Positions 12,005 through 21,403 of a DNA stretch of 64,000 nt are shown here, one piece after another. A program made the position numbers and the translations under genes. The DNA lies in assembly GCA_021736785.1 (NCBI GenBank), contig JAIPFF010000004.1, positions 1 through 64,000 of the forward strand, written 5' to 3'. Source of the stretch: Thiohalocapsa sp. (lineage in GTDB: Bacteria > Pseudomonadota > Gammaproteobacteria > Chromatiales > Chromatiaceae). Numbering within the stretch: position 1 is the first letter of the stretch; each line of letters begins with the position of its first letter. The notes beneath the pieces are model-generated. The model searched no databases and had not been told where the DNA came from. It was given only the letters and a program-made list of their open reading frames with translations.

Positions 12005-14581
12005 ATGCCTGACCACAGCCATTCGCGCCAGCCCGTGCCGCCCGGTTCCGCACGACTGCGAGAACGCCTGCGCTTCGCGCTCTTGTTGCTCCTCTTGTGC
12101 ATCGGCGCCACGTCGCAGGCCGGTATTGCAGTGCCGGCCGGCGAAGCATCCGCGGCCGGTGCCGATCTCCCCCGGACACCCGCACAGTGGCTCGATCATT
12201 ATCGAGACCTGTCGCGGCAAGCGCCGGCCCACTGTGCGCCGGTCGCGTTTCCTCGACTGCCGAGTGCGACGCCGGCCAAGGCCTTCGCGCAGACACAGTT
12301 CCCCGGCAGCACCGCCGAGACTTCCCTTGTCGTCTTTTCCCGGGATCCGTTGACGGAACGCCTGATCGTCCTCGCGCAGGGCGCCGACGGCTGCATCCAC
12401 GCCAATGTCTCGGGGACGCTGGTGCCGGTCGCCGAGCGGGCGGTCACCAGCCCGCTGCCCAACAGCCGGATACCCGGCGCGCTGGGCGATACGCCGCCGG
12501 TCGCCATCGTCGCCGACAGCAAATCCATACGTCCGTGGATCGGCGTCGTATCGGAGGACGAGTTCCTCGAGATGGCCGCCCGCTCGTGGCTTTGGGTCGG
12601 CAGCTATACGGGCATCATCACCGTACTGATCATCCTGGGTCTCGGATTCGCGGTCTCGCGCCGAAGCAGCCTGGCGCTGGCCTATGTCCTCTTTGTCTGC
12701 GCGCTGCAGTTCTACCAACTGCAATCGTTCGGGCTGGGCGCCGCTTGGCTGCCGTTCTGGCCCGGACCCGAGTACGCGCGGATCATGCAGGCGCTGGGAC
12801 CGGCACTATTGATGCCGGCGCTGGCGGCGGTGATACTCGGCTTTCTGTCGCCGCGCGGTCTACCGCGATATCTAATCGTGGTCGGTGTCGGTCTCGGCAT
12901 GGCGGGCTTCCTCAGCGCCGTCTGGACGGATGCCGGTTATCGCCTGGGTGCAGGCATTACCACGCTGCTGGCCATGCTCGCTTTCGCATTGTTGATGTCG
13001 CGGCTGCGTCGCAGCGACGACAGCGCCGTGCGCTGGCTCGCGGCCGGACTGCTGGCCTCGATGATCGGCGGCGGCATTCAAGCCGCCTCGGTCGCACTGG
13101 GCGGTGCCGGACTGCCTCCCATCAGCGCGCGCGCGCTGCCGATCGGCAACCTGATCGAATCCGTCTGTTGGTTGATCGCGCTGTCGTTGCGCTTTCGCTC
13201 CGAGCACCGCGATATTCAGCGCAAGCTGATCCGAAGCGCGGCCAGCGATGGCCTCACGGGAACGTTCAACCGCGGCCATCTCTACAGCTTGCTCACCGAC
13301 GCCCTGCGCTATGCAAAACAACACGGCACACGCCGCATCGGTCTGTTGCTGATCGACCTTGACGATTTTCGTCAACTTTCGGGGACGCTCGGCCATACAC
13401 GCGGCGACAAAGTGCTGATCGCGGCAGCACGGGCGCTCGAAGATCTCAAGCTCGACTGCGAAGGTATCGGTCGCTTCGGCGGCGACCGCTATATGATTCT
13501 GATCGGACGCAATACCCACTGGTCCAGTGCCAAAGGCGCCGCCGCGGCGGTTGTCGCCCGCTTCAAGGAGCCGATCGAGGTCGAAGGCCGCGAAGAGCGC
13601 ATCGGCGCCAGCGTCGGACTGGTTGCCATCACCGCCGAGTACCCCGACGCCGATGCGATTATCCGCGACGCCGAAACCGCACTGATGATCGCCAAGCGCC
13701 GTGGCGGCGGCCGCTATGTGCCGTTCGAGCCGCATATGCGCCAAGACGCCGAGCAACGCACCCGGATGCGCGCCGACTTGGCCAATGCCCTCAAGCAGGG
13801 GGAACTGGTACTGCACTACCAACCGATCCTGGAAATGGAAACCATGCGTCCGCTCGGGTTCGAGGCAATGCTGCGCTGGAGCCATCCGCGACAGGGTCTG
13901 CTTACCGGCTCGGATTTCCTTCCGGTGGCCGAGCGCTGCGGACTCATGCCCGCGATCGGTACCCGGGTCGTCGATCTGGCATTCGCGCAAATCCGCGACT
14001 GGCAACACGCCGGGCTCTGGCAGCAGGGGCTCTACGTCGGCATCAATCTCTCGGCACAGCAACTCTTCGATGGCGGCCTGCTCGACCAGCTCGACCGCGC
14101 CCTCGACCGCTTCCCGGTCGACCCCGGTTCCATTCGCATCGAGATCCCGGAGTCGGCTCTGGCATCCCAAGAGCAGCTCTGGACACGGGTTCTCCCGCGC
14201 CTGCTCGGGCGCGGCATCTTGCTGGCGGCCGACAACTTCGGCACCGGCCTGTCCGGCATCGCCCCGTTGACCAAGTTCGAGTTCGATCTCATCAAGCTCG
14301 ATCCGCGTATTGTCGACGGCGTGCTGCATCGCGGACATTCGCAGAACATGGCGCGGATCGCCCAGATGCTCGGACAGGAGTTGGGAAGTTTGGTGGTCGC
14401 GGTGGGCATCGACCGGGTCGAGCAGTTCGAGCAACTACAGACCATGGGCTACAAATACGGACAAGGCAAGCTACTCTCCCCGCCGATGCCGCCGGAGGAC
14501 GTGATCGCCTGGCTCGAACTGCAGCGCCGCGAGCAGCAATACCCCGACATCCGCGGCACGACTGACAAGCTGCTGCATTGA
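12005..14581 (+). CDS. membrane-bound degenerate GGDEF-EAL protein
   Basis: An 858-residue c-di-GMP-family protein. Order: signal-anchor helix (about 21-36), a periplasmic domain of about 155 residues, a run of seven or so membrane helices (about 197-395, 7TM-DISM-like), then GGDEF and EAL domains. Both active sites are altered. The GGDEF motif reads GGDRY (492-496). In the EAL domain, the signature EALLR reads EAMLR, DDFGTG reads DNFGTG (743-748), and the glutamate of the usual VAEG block is valine (VAVGID, position 800). Synthesis and hydrolysis are both doubtful, so a binding or scaffold role is likelier. Start: ATG 12005 puts the signal anchor near the N-terminus; ATG 11912 would add 31 residues that look non-coding. 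Confidence 0.85.
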   Translation: MPDHSHSRQPVPPGSARLRERLRFALLLLLLCIGATSQAGIAVPAGEASAAGADLPRTPAQWLDHYRDLSRQAPAHCAPVAFPRLPSATPAKAFAQTQFPGSTAETSLVVFSRDPLTERLIVLAQGADGCIHANVSGTLVPVAERAVTSPLPNSRIPGALGDTPPVAIVADSKSIRPWIGVVSEDEFLEMAARSWLWVGSYTGIITVLIILGLGFAVSRRSSLALAYVLFVCALQFYQLQSFGLGAAWLPFWPGPEYARIMQALGPALLMPALAAVILGFLSPRGLPRYLIVVGVGLGMAGFLSAVWTDAGYRLGAGITTLLAMLAFALLMSRLRRSDDSAVRWLAAGLLASMIGGGIQAASVALGGAGLPPISARALPIGNLIESVCWLIALSLRFRSEHRDIQRKLIRSAASDGLTGTFNRGHLYSLLTDALRYAKQHGTRRIGLLLIDLDDFRQLSGTLGHTRGDKVLIAAARALEDLKLDCEGIGRFGGDRYMILIGRNTHWSSAKGAAAAVVARFKEPIEVEGREERIGASVGLVAITAEYPDADAIIRDAETALMIAKRRGGGRYVPFEPHMRQDAEQRTRMRADLANALKQGELVLHYQPILEMETMRPLGFEAMLRWSHPRQGLLTGSDFLPVAERCGLMPAIGTRVVDLAFAQIRDWQHAGLWQQGLYVGINLSAQQLFDGGLLDQLDRALDRFPVDPGSIRIEIPESALASQEQLWTRVLPRLLGRGILLAADNFGTGLSGIAPLTKFEFDLIKLDPRIVDGVLHRGHSQNMARIAQMLGQELGSLVVAVGIDRVEQFEQLQTMGYKYGQGKLLSPPMPPEDVIAWLELQRREQQYPDIRGTTDKLLH

Positions 14582-14721
14582 GCACCACGTGCGCGCCTAT
14601 CTAGGCCGCCACGCGGGCCCGAGCGCACTTGCGCCCCCTCCCGCGCCGATTCCTGCGCTGCTTCCACCGAAACTGCGCCGGCTCCCATCTCGAAAGGGCG
14701 TGGCGCGTTATCCGTCTGCGC

Positions 14722-16704
14722 TCAGGATGCCTTGGCCAGGATCAGGATTTGGTAAGGATCGAGCAGCAGTTCCTGGGTCGCCACGATGGTACGCCCGGCG
14801 AACAAGTCCACCATGGTCTTACGCATGCCCATCTGGCGCAGCCGGCGCGCCTCCAGACCCTGCGTCTCCTCGCTGAAGTTCGCCAGCACGAAGACCGTGG
14901 ACTCGCTGTTGGTGCGTAAAAACCCGAAGACGTGCTTGTTGCCGCTGTCCAGAAACTCGGTCTCGCCGTAGGCGAACGCCTGGCTTTGTCCGCGCACCTG
15001 CAGCAGTCGCAGCAAACCCTGATACACGCGCCCCGGCGCGGTGCTCATGTCGCGGCGCTGCTCCGCCCGCTCCCAATCGAAGGCACCGCGGTGCAGCCAG
15101 CGCGAGTCGCCGATCTTCTCGGGGTCGCTATCGTAGCCGTAGTCGTTCAGCGTAGCGATTTCATCGCCGAGGTAGATCAGCGGTATACCGCCGATGGCGA
15201 TGATGACCCCATGGATAAGCAGAACGCGGCGGATCGCCAGTTCCAGTTCCTCTTCGTCGCCCTGTTCCAGCGCCTGCTCGATGCCGGTCAGCGACGCACA
15301 AGTACCCGACACCCGCGCATCGCCGGTAGACGGATCCTCCTGGAACGGCGCGCCGCGCGCGAAGCTGCCTTCGAAGCGTCCGGTGAAAAAGCGCGTGAGA
15401 AACCGTCGGTGCGACGCCGGCTCGAAGCCGACCGCGGCGACGTCGTCGTCGGCGAACGCCCAGCCGATATCGTCGTGGGAGCGGACATAATTCACCCAGG
15501 CACAGCCGTCCGGAATCGCGTAGCGCCGCTCCATGGCGCGCAGCAGCACGCGCACGTCTCGGGTCGCCAGCGCATCCCAGAGCAATGCCATCAACTGCGG
15601 GTTGTACGAGAGGGAGCATTCGTCGTTGCCGATGTACTCGCGCACTTGATCGGGATGCACGATGGCCTCGGACTTGAACACCATCGCCGGCGCGGCGATG
15701 CTGACCAGCGCGTTGAAGGCCTGGATCACCCAGTGCGCCTCGGGCAGATTCTGGGAGTTGGTCCCGAGCCGCTTCCAGATAAAGGCGACGGCGTCCAGGC
15801 GCAGGATCTCGACGCCCTGGTTGGCGAGGAACAGCATCTCCTCGAGCATCCGGTTGAAGACTTCGGGATTTTCGTAGTTCAGATCCCATTGATAGGTGTG
15901 GAACGTGGTCCACACCCACTTCTTGATGCCGGTCCGATAGGTGAACGCGCCGGGATGATCCTCGGTGAACACCTCGGGCATGGTCTGCTCGAAGCGGTCC
16001 GGCAGCGTGCGGTCCGGGAACATGCGGTAGTACTGCTGATAACGCTTGTCGCCCGCCAGCGCCGCGCGCGCCCAAGCGTGCTCGTCGCTGGTGTGGTTGA
16101 AGACGAAATCCAAGGTCAACGAAATGCCGTGGTGGCGCAGTTCGGTGGCCAGTTCCGCCAGTTGCTCCATGGTGCCGAGGGACGGATCGACCTCGCGGTA
16201 GCTGCTGACCGCATAGCCGCCGTCGTCGTCTCCGCTCGGCGTGCGGAACAACGGCATCAAATGCAGGTACGTGATGCCCATCTCGGTCAAGTAGGGAATC
16301 CGCTCCCGAAGTCGGGCCAGGTCTCCGGCAAACAAATCGACGTAGCACATGGCACCGACCATGCGATTGGACTGATACCAGTACGGATCGGCGCCACGCA
16401 TCGCATCCAGCGCCTTGAGCTCCGGGGGGCGTGCTATCCACATTGCCGTGGCCGACGCGACGATGCTCTCCAAGTGATAGAAGAAGTCGTAACAGCCGCC
16501 GTAGAGTCCGTACAGGCGATTGAACAGGCGCGGAAAGTGTCGCTCGAAGCGCTCCACATAAGCGATCCACTCGACTTCGTCGACGGCATCGCGAAAGCGT
16601 TGCTCCAAGCGCGGCAGCAAACGGTCGAGCGAGCGCTGCGCCTGCTCGCGCATCCATTGCTGGTCTGCGAGTTGGGCGTTAGTGTCCAATGCAAGAAAAT
16701 CCAA
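14722..16704 (-). CDS. amylosucrase (GH13 subfamily 4)
   Basis: Amylosucrase transfers glucose from sucrose onto alpha-1,4-glucan and releases fructose. The 660-residue protein shows the full catalytic triad in amylosucrase-specific context: nucleophile D304 in LRLDAVAFIWKRLG, acid/base E346 in FKSEAIVHPDQV, and D411 in RSHDDIGW. These sit 18 residues later than D286, E328 and D393 of the Neisseria polysaccharea enzyme, so spacing is exact. Helical N-domain, (beta/alpha)8 barrel, B domain and C-terminal beta domain are all present. The start is TTG at 16704 or ATG at 16653; neither has a clear ribosome site. It converges on the GGDEF/EAL gene. It suggests use of sucrose, often a compatible solute, for glycogen-like polymer. 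Confidence 0.93.
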   Translation of the reverse strand: MDFLALDTNAQLADQQWMREQAQRSLDRLLPRLEQRFRDAVDEVEWIAYVERFERHFPRLFNRLYGLYGGCYDFFYHLESIVASATAMWIARPPELKALDAMRGADPYWYQSNRMVGAMCYVDLFAGDLARLRERIPYLTEMGITYLHLMPLFRTPSGDDDGGYAVSSYREVDPSLGTMEQLAELATELRHHGISLTLDFVFNHTSDEHAWARAALAGDKRYQQYYRMFPDRTLPDRFEQTMPEVFTEDHPGAFTYRTGIKKWVWTTFHTYQWDLNYENPEVFNRMLEEMLFLANQGVEILRLDAVAFIWKRLGTNSQNLPEAHWVIQAFNALVSIAAPAMVFKSEAIVHPDQVREYIGNDECSLSYNPQLMALLWDALATRDVRVLLRAMERRYAIPDGCAWVNYVRSHDDIGWAFADDDVAAVGFEPASHRRFLTRFFTGRFEGSFARGAPFQEDPSTGDARVSGTCASLTGIEQALEQGDEEELELAIRRVLLIHGVIIAIGGIPLIYLGDEIATLNDYGYDSDPEKIGDSRWLHRGAFDWERAEQRRDMSTAPGRVYQGLLRLLQVRGQSQAFAYGETEFLDSGNKHVFGFLRTNSESTVFVLANFSEETQGLEARRLRQMGMRKTMVDLFAGRTIVATQELLLDPYQILILAKAS

Positions 16705-16859
16705 ATCAGTCGGTCGCCGATCGGTCTGCGCCGAATCGGGCGATCAGTAGGACGGCACCCGTTGCAGCGGGGCCGAATCGGGCGGCGCACGAGCCGTCGA
16801 TGCTCGCGTGCGCCGGGTGCTCGGATGAGCGTGATGCCGGTCGAAGGCGCGGCCGGTCG

Positions 16860-17039
16860 CTATTCCTCGGCCTCGACCATCGCGCCGTTACCATGGGCGT
16901 CTTCGACAAGGATCAGCTTTCCGAGCGTCGGATGCCGCACGGTCGTCACCTTGAACGCCTGGTACTGCTTCTCGCTGACAGTGCGTCCTTCGTCCTTCAG
17001 ATCGGCCATGACTTGCGCGTTCGCATCGATGATGCGCAT
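16860..17039 (-). CDS. conserved-looking 59-residue protein of unknown function
   Basis: A small open frame, ATG 17039 to TAG 16860, encodes an acidic soluble peptide: MRIIDANAQVM at the start, a central YQAFKVTTVRHPTLGKL, and an EDAHGNGAMVEAEE tail. A good ribosome site (AGGTGG, about 8 bases upstream of the ATG) and ordinary coding composition argue that it is real. It has no membrane segment, no cysteine and no motif I recognise. It lies 155 bases upstream of amylosucrase on the same strand and may share its transcript. Confidence 0.6.
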   Translation of the reverse strand: MRIIDANAQVMADLKDEGRTVSEKQYQAFKVTTVRHPTLGKLILVEDAHGNGAMVEAEE

Positions 17040-17579
17040 GGTCTGTCCACCTCGCTAAGGCAGCGTTGAAATGAAGGTAGGCGCCCCGCTCCGGTGCCTC
17101 GTTCCAGAACCGCACCATCAGGAGAAGCTGTCGGATCCGCGTTCCTGAAGAATCAGCACGGCAAACAGAGTCGAAGCCGAAATGTTCTCCGATTACTGCC
17201 ATCGACTGCAACCGAATTCGGCGCCTCGCAACTCCGCATCCCGCATCGGCGCGCACACCACCGCTCGTCACGGCGAGCGGCTTCTTGCGCGGCGCTGACT
17301 TTGCCGGCGAATGCTGCATGTTTTCGCGCCGATGCAACCCGCCTGCGCGCGGTGCTGCCGACGGCTGGCGATGATCCGACACCAGGCCTACCTCAAGTTC
17401 CATACCGTCGGACGCGCCATCGCAGTGCCGCCGAGCGGCGCAAACCTGCACTCGGCGCCGGCGCGGCTCAGTGTGCCGGAAGTCCGATTGACCATCTCCG
17501 CGCGGCTCGCGCTCGTGATCTTGAGCGGCATACGCCCGTGCCGGCCCTGCGCGGCAGTCGAGCGGTCGCAACGGAGCGA
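17040..17579. other. intergenic region, no recognised gene
   Basis: About 540 bases between the histidine kinase stop and the small gene. The open frames here are Arg/Pro/Ala-rich, lack ribosome sites and resemble no family I know. No repeat or terminator was seen. Confidence 0.5.
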
Positions 17580-20306
17580 TCAGGACACCTCGTCCGCGAG
17601 CTCTGGGCCGGCTGCCGCCGGTCGAAGTCGCGCGACCAAGTCGCGCAGTCCGACGAGGTCGACGCGTTTGGCACGGTCCCTGATTTCATCCCAGAGACCG
17701 CCGTGCTCCGGGTAGGCCTCGGCCATCTCGACGGCCCATTGCTCGATCGCGACCACCGCGCCCAGCGACAGCATCTCTTTAAGCTGGGCAAGCTTCAGGT
17801 CGCAGCAGCCCGTGGGCAGGGTCAGTTCTGTCGGATCGGCTTCGCAGCGCAAGGCGGCGGCGTCCACCGGGAGATCCTTCTCCGAGTATTCCCAAACCAG
17901 GTCGAGGTGGCGCTGCAGGATGTCGCTGAGGGCCTTTGCCGAGATGGGCTTCAGAGCCACTTCGTCGAATTCGACGCCTGCGGGAAAACCGTCCGGTCGC
18001 TCCAAAGGCGCCGCCGAAACGAGGACGACCGGCAGATCCCGGTGCCGCTCGGCTGCGCGCACGCGGCGCAGGAATCCCCAGCCATTCAGCTCCGGCATGA
18101 ACTGATCCACGAGAGCGAGATCGGGTTTCCGACCCACCTTGCTCAGCAGGTTCAAGGCGTCGCGGCCAGTGGCCGCTTCCAGCACCTCCAAGCCCAGAAG
18201 CTCACAATGCTCGGCAAGGAGCCGGCGACTACTGGCCCGGTCATCGACAATCAAGACTGTCCGTGGCCGCCCGCAATAACCGACAATGGCGCGCGGGCTT
18301 TCGCTGCCCGCCGCGTCGCCTCCCGTTTCCGGCACCCGTAACCTCAGGTCGAACCTGAACACACTGCCCGAATCCCGACCCTGGCGGCTCTGCACGCGAA
18401 TCTGCCCGCCGTTGGCCGCGACGATTTGACGGCAGATGGCCAGCCCCAAGCCAAGGCCGGGCGCGCGATCATAGCGATCGAGCCGTTTGAAGGCCTCGAA
18501 GATCGCCTCCTGCTGGTCGGGCGGAATCCCGACGCCGGTGTCCCGCACCGAGAAACGCACCAGCCGCTCGTCCGCGTATTCCGGCTCGCCGGCCGGGCCG
18601 GAGGCGTCGACATTCTCGATGCCGAGCTCGATGACGCCGTCCCGGGTATATTTGCAGGCGTTATCGATCAGGTTGCGCAAGACCTGGGTGAGTCTGCGCT
18701 CGTCGGCGACCACCCAAGGCGCCGATCCCGTGCGGACGCGCGTCTCGAACCGATTGCCGCCGCGGGCGGCGGCGGGCGCACAGGTCGCCTCCAGGTGCGC
18801 GGCCAGCGCGGGCAGCGACATCGGCGCGCGATCGAGGACGATGGGCTTGGCGTCGCCGCGGCTGAACTCGAGAATGTCGTCGATCAATTGCAGCAGCTGG
18901 TTGCCGCTTTTGCGGATCACCGCCAGATGCGCCTGCGCCCCGGGCGGGATCTCGCGCGAGAGCAGCTGCGCATAGCCGAGCAGGTCATGCAACGGCGCCC
19001 GCAGCTCATGGCTGGCGCTGGACAAGAACTTTGACTTAGCTTCACTGCTCGCCTGCGCCTCGGCGCTGGCCTTGCGCAGCGCATCGGTCTGCTTGGCCAC
19101 CTCCGCCGTCAATCTGGCGTTCTCTTCACGCTGCATCGCCGCCAGTCGCGTCTGTTGCCGGCGGATCTCATCCTGCATGGCCCGCCGTTCGGAAACATCC
19201 ATGATCACGCCCATCAGCGTTCTCGGCCCGGGCTCGGTCTCGGCCTCGGCCTCGGCCTCGGCCTCGGCGACGCTGCGGCCCACACCGGCAAGCCAGCGAA
19301 CCCCGCCTTGCGGACCAACGATCCGGAATTCGGTACGGTAGCGTTCATCCGAGTGCTGTGCCTGCATGATCAGCTGTTTGAGCCTCGGACGGTCGCCCGC
19401 ATGCACCCGCTGCATGAAATCCGTAAGCCGCAGATCCCTATCCGCGGCCACCGAGAGCAGCTCAAGCGTCTTGGGCGTCGCCCTAATGGACCCGGATCGC
19501 CCGTCCAGACTCCAAAAACCGGCCGCCGCAGCCTCGGCCGCGAGGCCCAAGCGCTGCTCACTGAGTCCCAAGGCAGCGTCCTTGGCCACCACTTCTCGCT
19601 CCGCGCGCTCGGCGCGCAGCAGGCCGGAGCTGAGCTCGCGCGCCATTACGACCGCGGTAAACAGAAACAGCGGCGAGATCATCATCGGCAAAGCGACAAC
19701 CCCCCAGAACACGGCTACCGCCTGGACAGTGCCGAGCGCGAGCAGCGCGAACAGGCTGATCACCAGCCACAGCGGCCGTTCGCGCCCGCCCCGTCGCAAC
19801 GCGCCGACACCGCCGTCGATGACATAAAACAGCGCCAACAGCAGGCTCGCTTGACCGAGCAGCATCCAGTGACTGGGCTCTCCCGCGGCCAGCGTCACGG
19901 ACTCGCCGAGGACGTGGACGTGACTGATCCCCGTTATTTGGGTGTAGTTGAGATTCGTCGCGGATGCGAAGTTCGGCACCAGCGACGCCGATCTCAGCGC
20001 TACGGCAAGCAAGCCGACCCACGCGAAACGCGGTCGCAAGCGCAGGTAGATCAGCGCCACGAGTGAGCAGAAGCCGCTCCAGACGGGGACGTGATACCAA
20101 CGCAGGGCCTCGCCGAACTCCGACGCCGTCTGCGCCTTCATCATCCACAGCTCCGTCCCGGCGAGACCCACGACGCTCGCGGCTAGGACGACAAAAACGA
20201 GGTAGGACACATCCTTGCGCGCCGGAAACCATGCGACGAGATAGACGCCCGCGAGCGTCGCCACCACGCCAGCCATCATGGCCCAGATGATCGTTACCCA
20301 ACCCAT
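17580..20306 (-). CDS. hybrid sensor histidine kinase
   Basis: A 908-residue hybrid kinase. About seven membrane helices fill residues 5-220, a short coiled coil follows, then a PAS domain (about 255-375). The HisKA box has phosphoacceptor H433 in SASHELRAPLHD. The HATPase has its N box (NLIDNACKYT), RDTGVGI and GLGLGLAI. A receiver domain (about 683-800) has acceptor D734 in LVDQFMP and lysine in ALKPIS. A helical tail of about 100 residues lacks an HPt-type histidine, so phosphate may pass to a separate protein. A Glu-Ala repeat (347-358) lies in the PAS domain. No cognate regulator is adjacent. Confidence 0.92.
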   Translation of the reverse strand: MGWVTIIWAMMAGVVATLAGVYLVAWFPARKDVSYLVFVVLAASVVGLAGTELWMMKAQTASEFGEALRWYHVPVWSGFCSLVALIYLRLRPRFAWVGLLAVALRSASLVPNFASATNLNYTQITGISHVHVLGESVTLAAGEPSHWMLLGQASLLLALFYVIDGGVGALRRGGRERPLWLVISLFALLALGTVQAVAVFWGVVALPMMISPLFLFTAVVMARELSSGLLRAERAEREVVAKDAALGLSEQRLGLAAEAAAAGFWSLDGRSGSIRATPKTLELLSVAADRDLRLTDFMQRVHAGDRPRLKQLIMQAQHSDERYRTEFRIVGPQGGVRWLAGVGRSVAEAEAEAEAETEPGPRTLMGVIMDVSERRAMQDEIRRQQTRLAAMQREENARLTAEVAKQTDALRKASAEAQASSEAKSKFLSSASHELRAPLHDLLGYAQLLSREIPPGAQAHLAVIRKSGNQLLQLIDDILEFSRGDAKPIVLDRAPMSLPALAAHLEATCAPAAARGGNRFETRVRTGSAPWVVADERRLTQVLRNLIDNACKYTRDGVIELGIENVDASGPAGEPEYADERLVRFSVRDTGVGIPPDQQEAIFEAFKRLDRYDRAPGLGLGLAICRQIVAANGGQIRVQSRQGRDSGSVFRFDLRLRVPETGGDAAGSESPRAIVGYCGRPRTVLIVDDRASSRRLLAEHCELLGLEVLEAATGRDALNLLSKVGRKPDLALVDQFMPELNGWGFLRRVRAAERHRDLPVVLVSAAPLERPDGFPAGVEFDEVALKPISAKALSDILQRHLDLVWEYSEKDLPVDAAALRCEADPTELTLPTGCCDLKLAQLKEMLSLGAVVAIEQWAVEMAEAYPEHGGLWDEIRDRAKRVDLVGLRDLVARLRPAAAGPELADEVS
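19234..19269 (-). repeat. hexanucleotide tandem repeat inside the histidine kinase gene
   Basis: Six consecutive six-base units (TCGGCC with end variants TCGGTC and TCGGCG on the plus strand) encode the Glu-Ala run at residues 347-358 of the kinase. Because the unit is six bases, gain or loss changes protein length by two residues and keeps the frame. Confidence 0.85.
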
Positions 20307-20903
20307 TCGCTAGCTGTTCCCGAGATATCCCGTGTACGCCCCGTTGGCCCCTGCGCCGGCCGGCAGCGGCAACAGCGAAAGCGCCCCGCCCGGCACCAAG
20401 CTTGCCGCCGCAGTTCGGCTAAGCCCGTGGGTGCCGCGGGCATTGATCGCCGATGACACCAGTCCCGTCACGCCAGCACGCAGTTCCGCAAACAGCCCGC
20501 GACGCATGCTTGCCGAGACCGGGATTCTTCGCCCGAACCGCCAGAAATAGTCAGTAGGCCTTGGCCGTCGGAGCCCTTCCGGAGGCACATGTGGGAGAAA
20601 AACTGGCAAGATGTTACCAGTTCGTCGCTTCCGAGAGCCTGTGGCATGCACCTGCTATCCGCGGCGGTGCGGTGATCAACGCGGACGCTACCGACACGGA
20701 GTCAATACGATGACCGGGGGGCGCCCGGCGAGTCCGGCAGATCGGTTGATCAGTGCTTGCCCGAAAGCCTAGACAGCGCCTCCCGGCCCGCCGAGCGACT
20801 CAGCCTAGGTCATGGCTCCCTTCTCCGGGGACGGGTGTGCCGGTGCCGGCAATTAGTCTCGTGTTGCGGGCCAGACTCGGCATCTCGGGGTGGCTTGGAT
20901 TGC
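20307..20903. other. intergenic region, no recognised gene
   Basis: About 600 bases between bacterioferritin and the histidine kinase. A 113-codon open frame (20310-20651, minus) ends four bases before the kinase ATG, but its composition (Ala/Gly/Pro/Arg, low complexity) and lack of a ribosome site do not support it. The kinase promoter is presumably here, but I could not pick it. Confidence 0.45.
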
Positions 20904-21401
20904 CTATCCGTCGGCGGCCGGCTGCATCCCTTCGCCCATCTGGGACTGGGTGTAGTTCTGGATACCCATGAGCCGGATACGGTGGAGCTGCTGCTCCAGC
21001 CACCAGGCGTGGTCCATCTCCGTGTCATCCAGCAGCTGCAGCAGGATGTCGCGGGTGTCGTAGTCCTGCTCGGCCTCGCAGACGGCCATGGCCTCTTTCA
21101 GAGCGGCGGCAACACTGTATTCCACGGCTAGATCCAGCTTCAGCATCGCCTCGACGTCGCCACCGATGTTGACCTTGTCTACGCTGTTGTAGTCCGGCTC
21201 CGCCTCGAGGAACAGCATCCGCTCGATGAGCTTGTCCGCGTGTGCGGCCTCCTCCAAGAGTTCGTGCTCCATATGCTCCGCAAGCCTGTGCAGGCCCCAA
21301 TCGTGCAGCTTGCGCGCGTGGCCGAGGTATTGATGGCGGGCGGCGAGCTCGCAGTTGAGCAGGCGTTGTAGATGCTCGACGACCTTCGGGCTACCTTTCA
21401 T
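20904..21401 (-). CDS. bfr: bacterioferritin, ferroxidase-type subunit lacking the haem methionine
   Basis: A 165-residue four-helix-bundle iron-storage subunit. All six ferroxidase ligands can be aligned: E18 (NCELAARHQY), E51 and H54 (LEEAAHADKLIER), E94 (LKEAMAVCE), and E127 and H130 (TEMDHAWWLE). The haem-ligand methionine at position 52 is alanine. ATG 21401 is chosen because MKGSPKVVEHLQ matches the family start. It lies two bases after the stop of the other bacterioferritin gene, so the two are co-expressed and probably co-assemble: this subunit oxidises iron and its partner carries haem. Confidence 0.93.
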   Translation of the reverse strand: MKGSPKVVEHLQRLLNCELAARHQYLGHARKLHDWGLHRLAEHMEHELLEEAAHADKLIERMLFLEAEPDYNSVDKVNIGGDVEAMLKLDLAVEYSVAAALKEAMAVCEAEQDYDTRDILLQLLDDTEMDHAWWLEQQLHRIRLMGIQNYTQSQMGEGMQPAADG

Positions 21402-21403
21402 CG

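Noticed and set aside
14932..17058. 708-codon plus-strand frame
   Set aside because: Antisense to amylosucrase, whose catalytic triad and spacing are exact.
20310..20651. 113-codon minus-strand frame just upstream of the histidine kinase
   Set aside because: Low-complexity Ala/Gly/Pro/Arg text, no ribosome site and no recognisable family.
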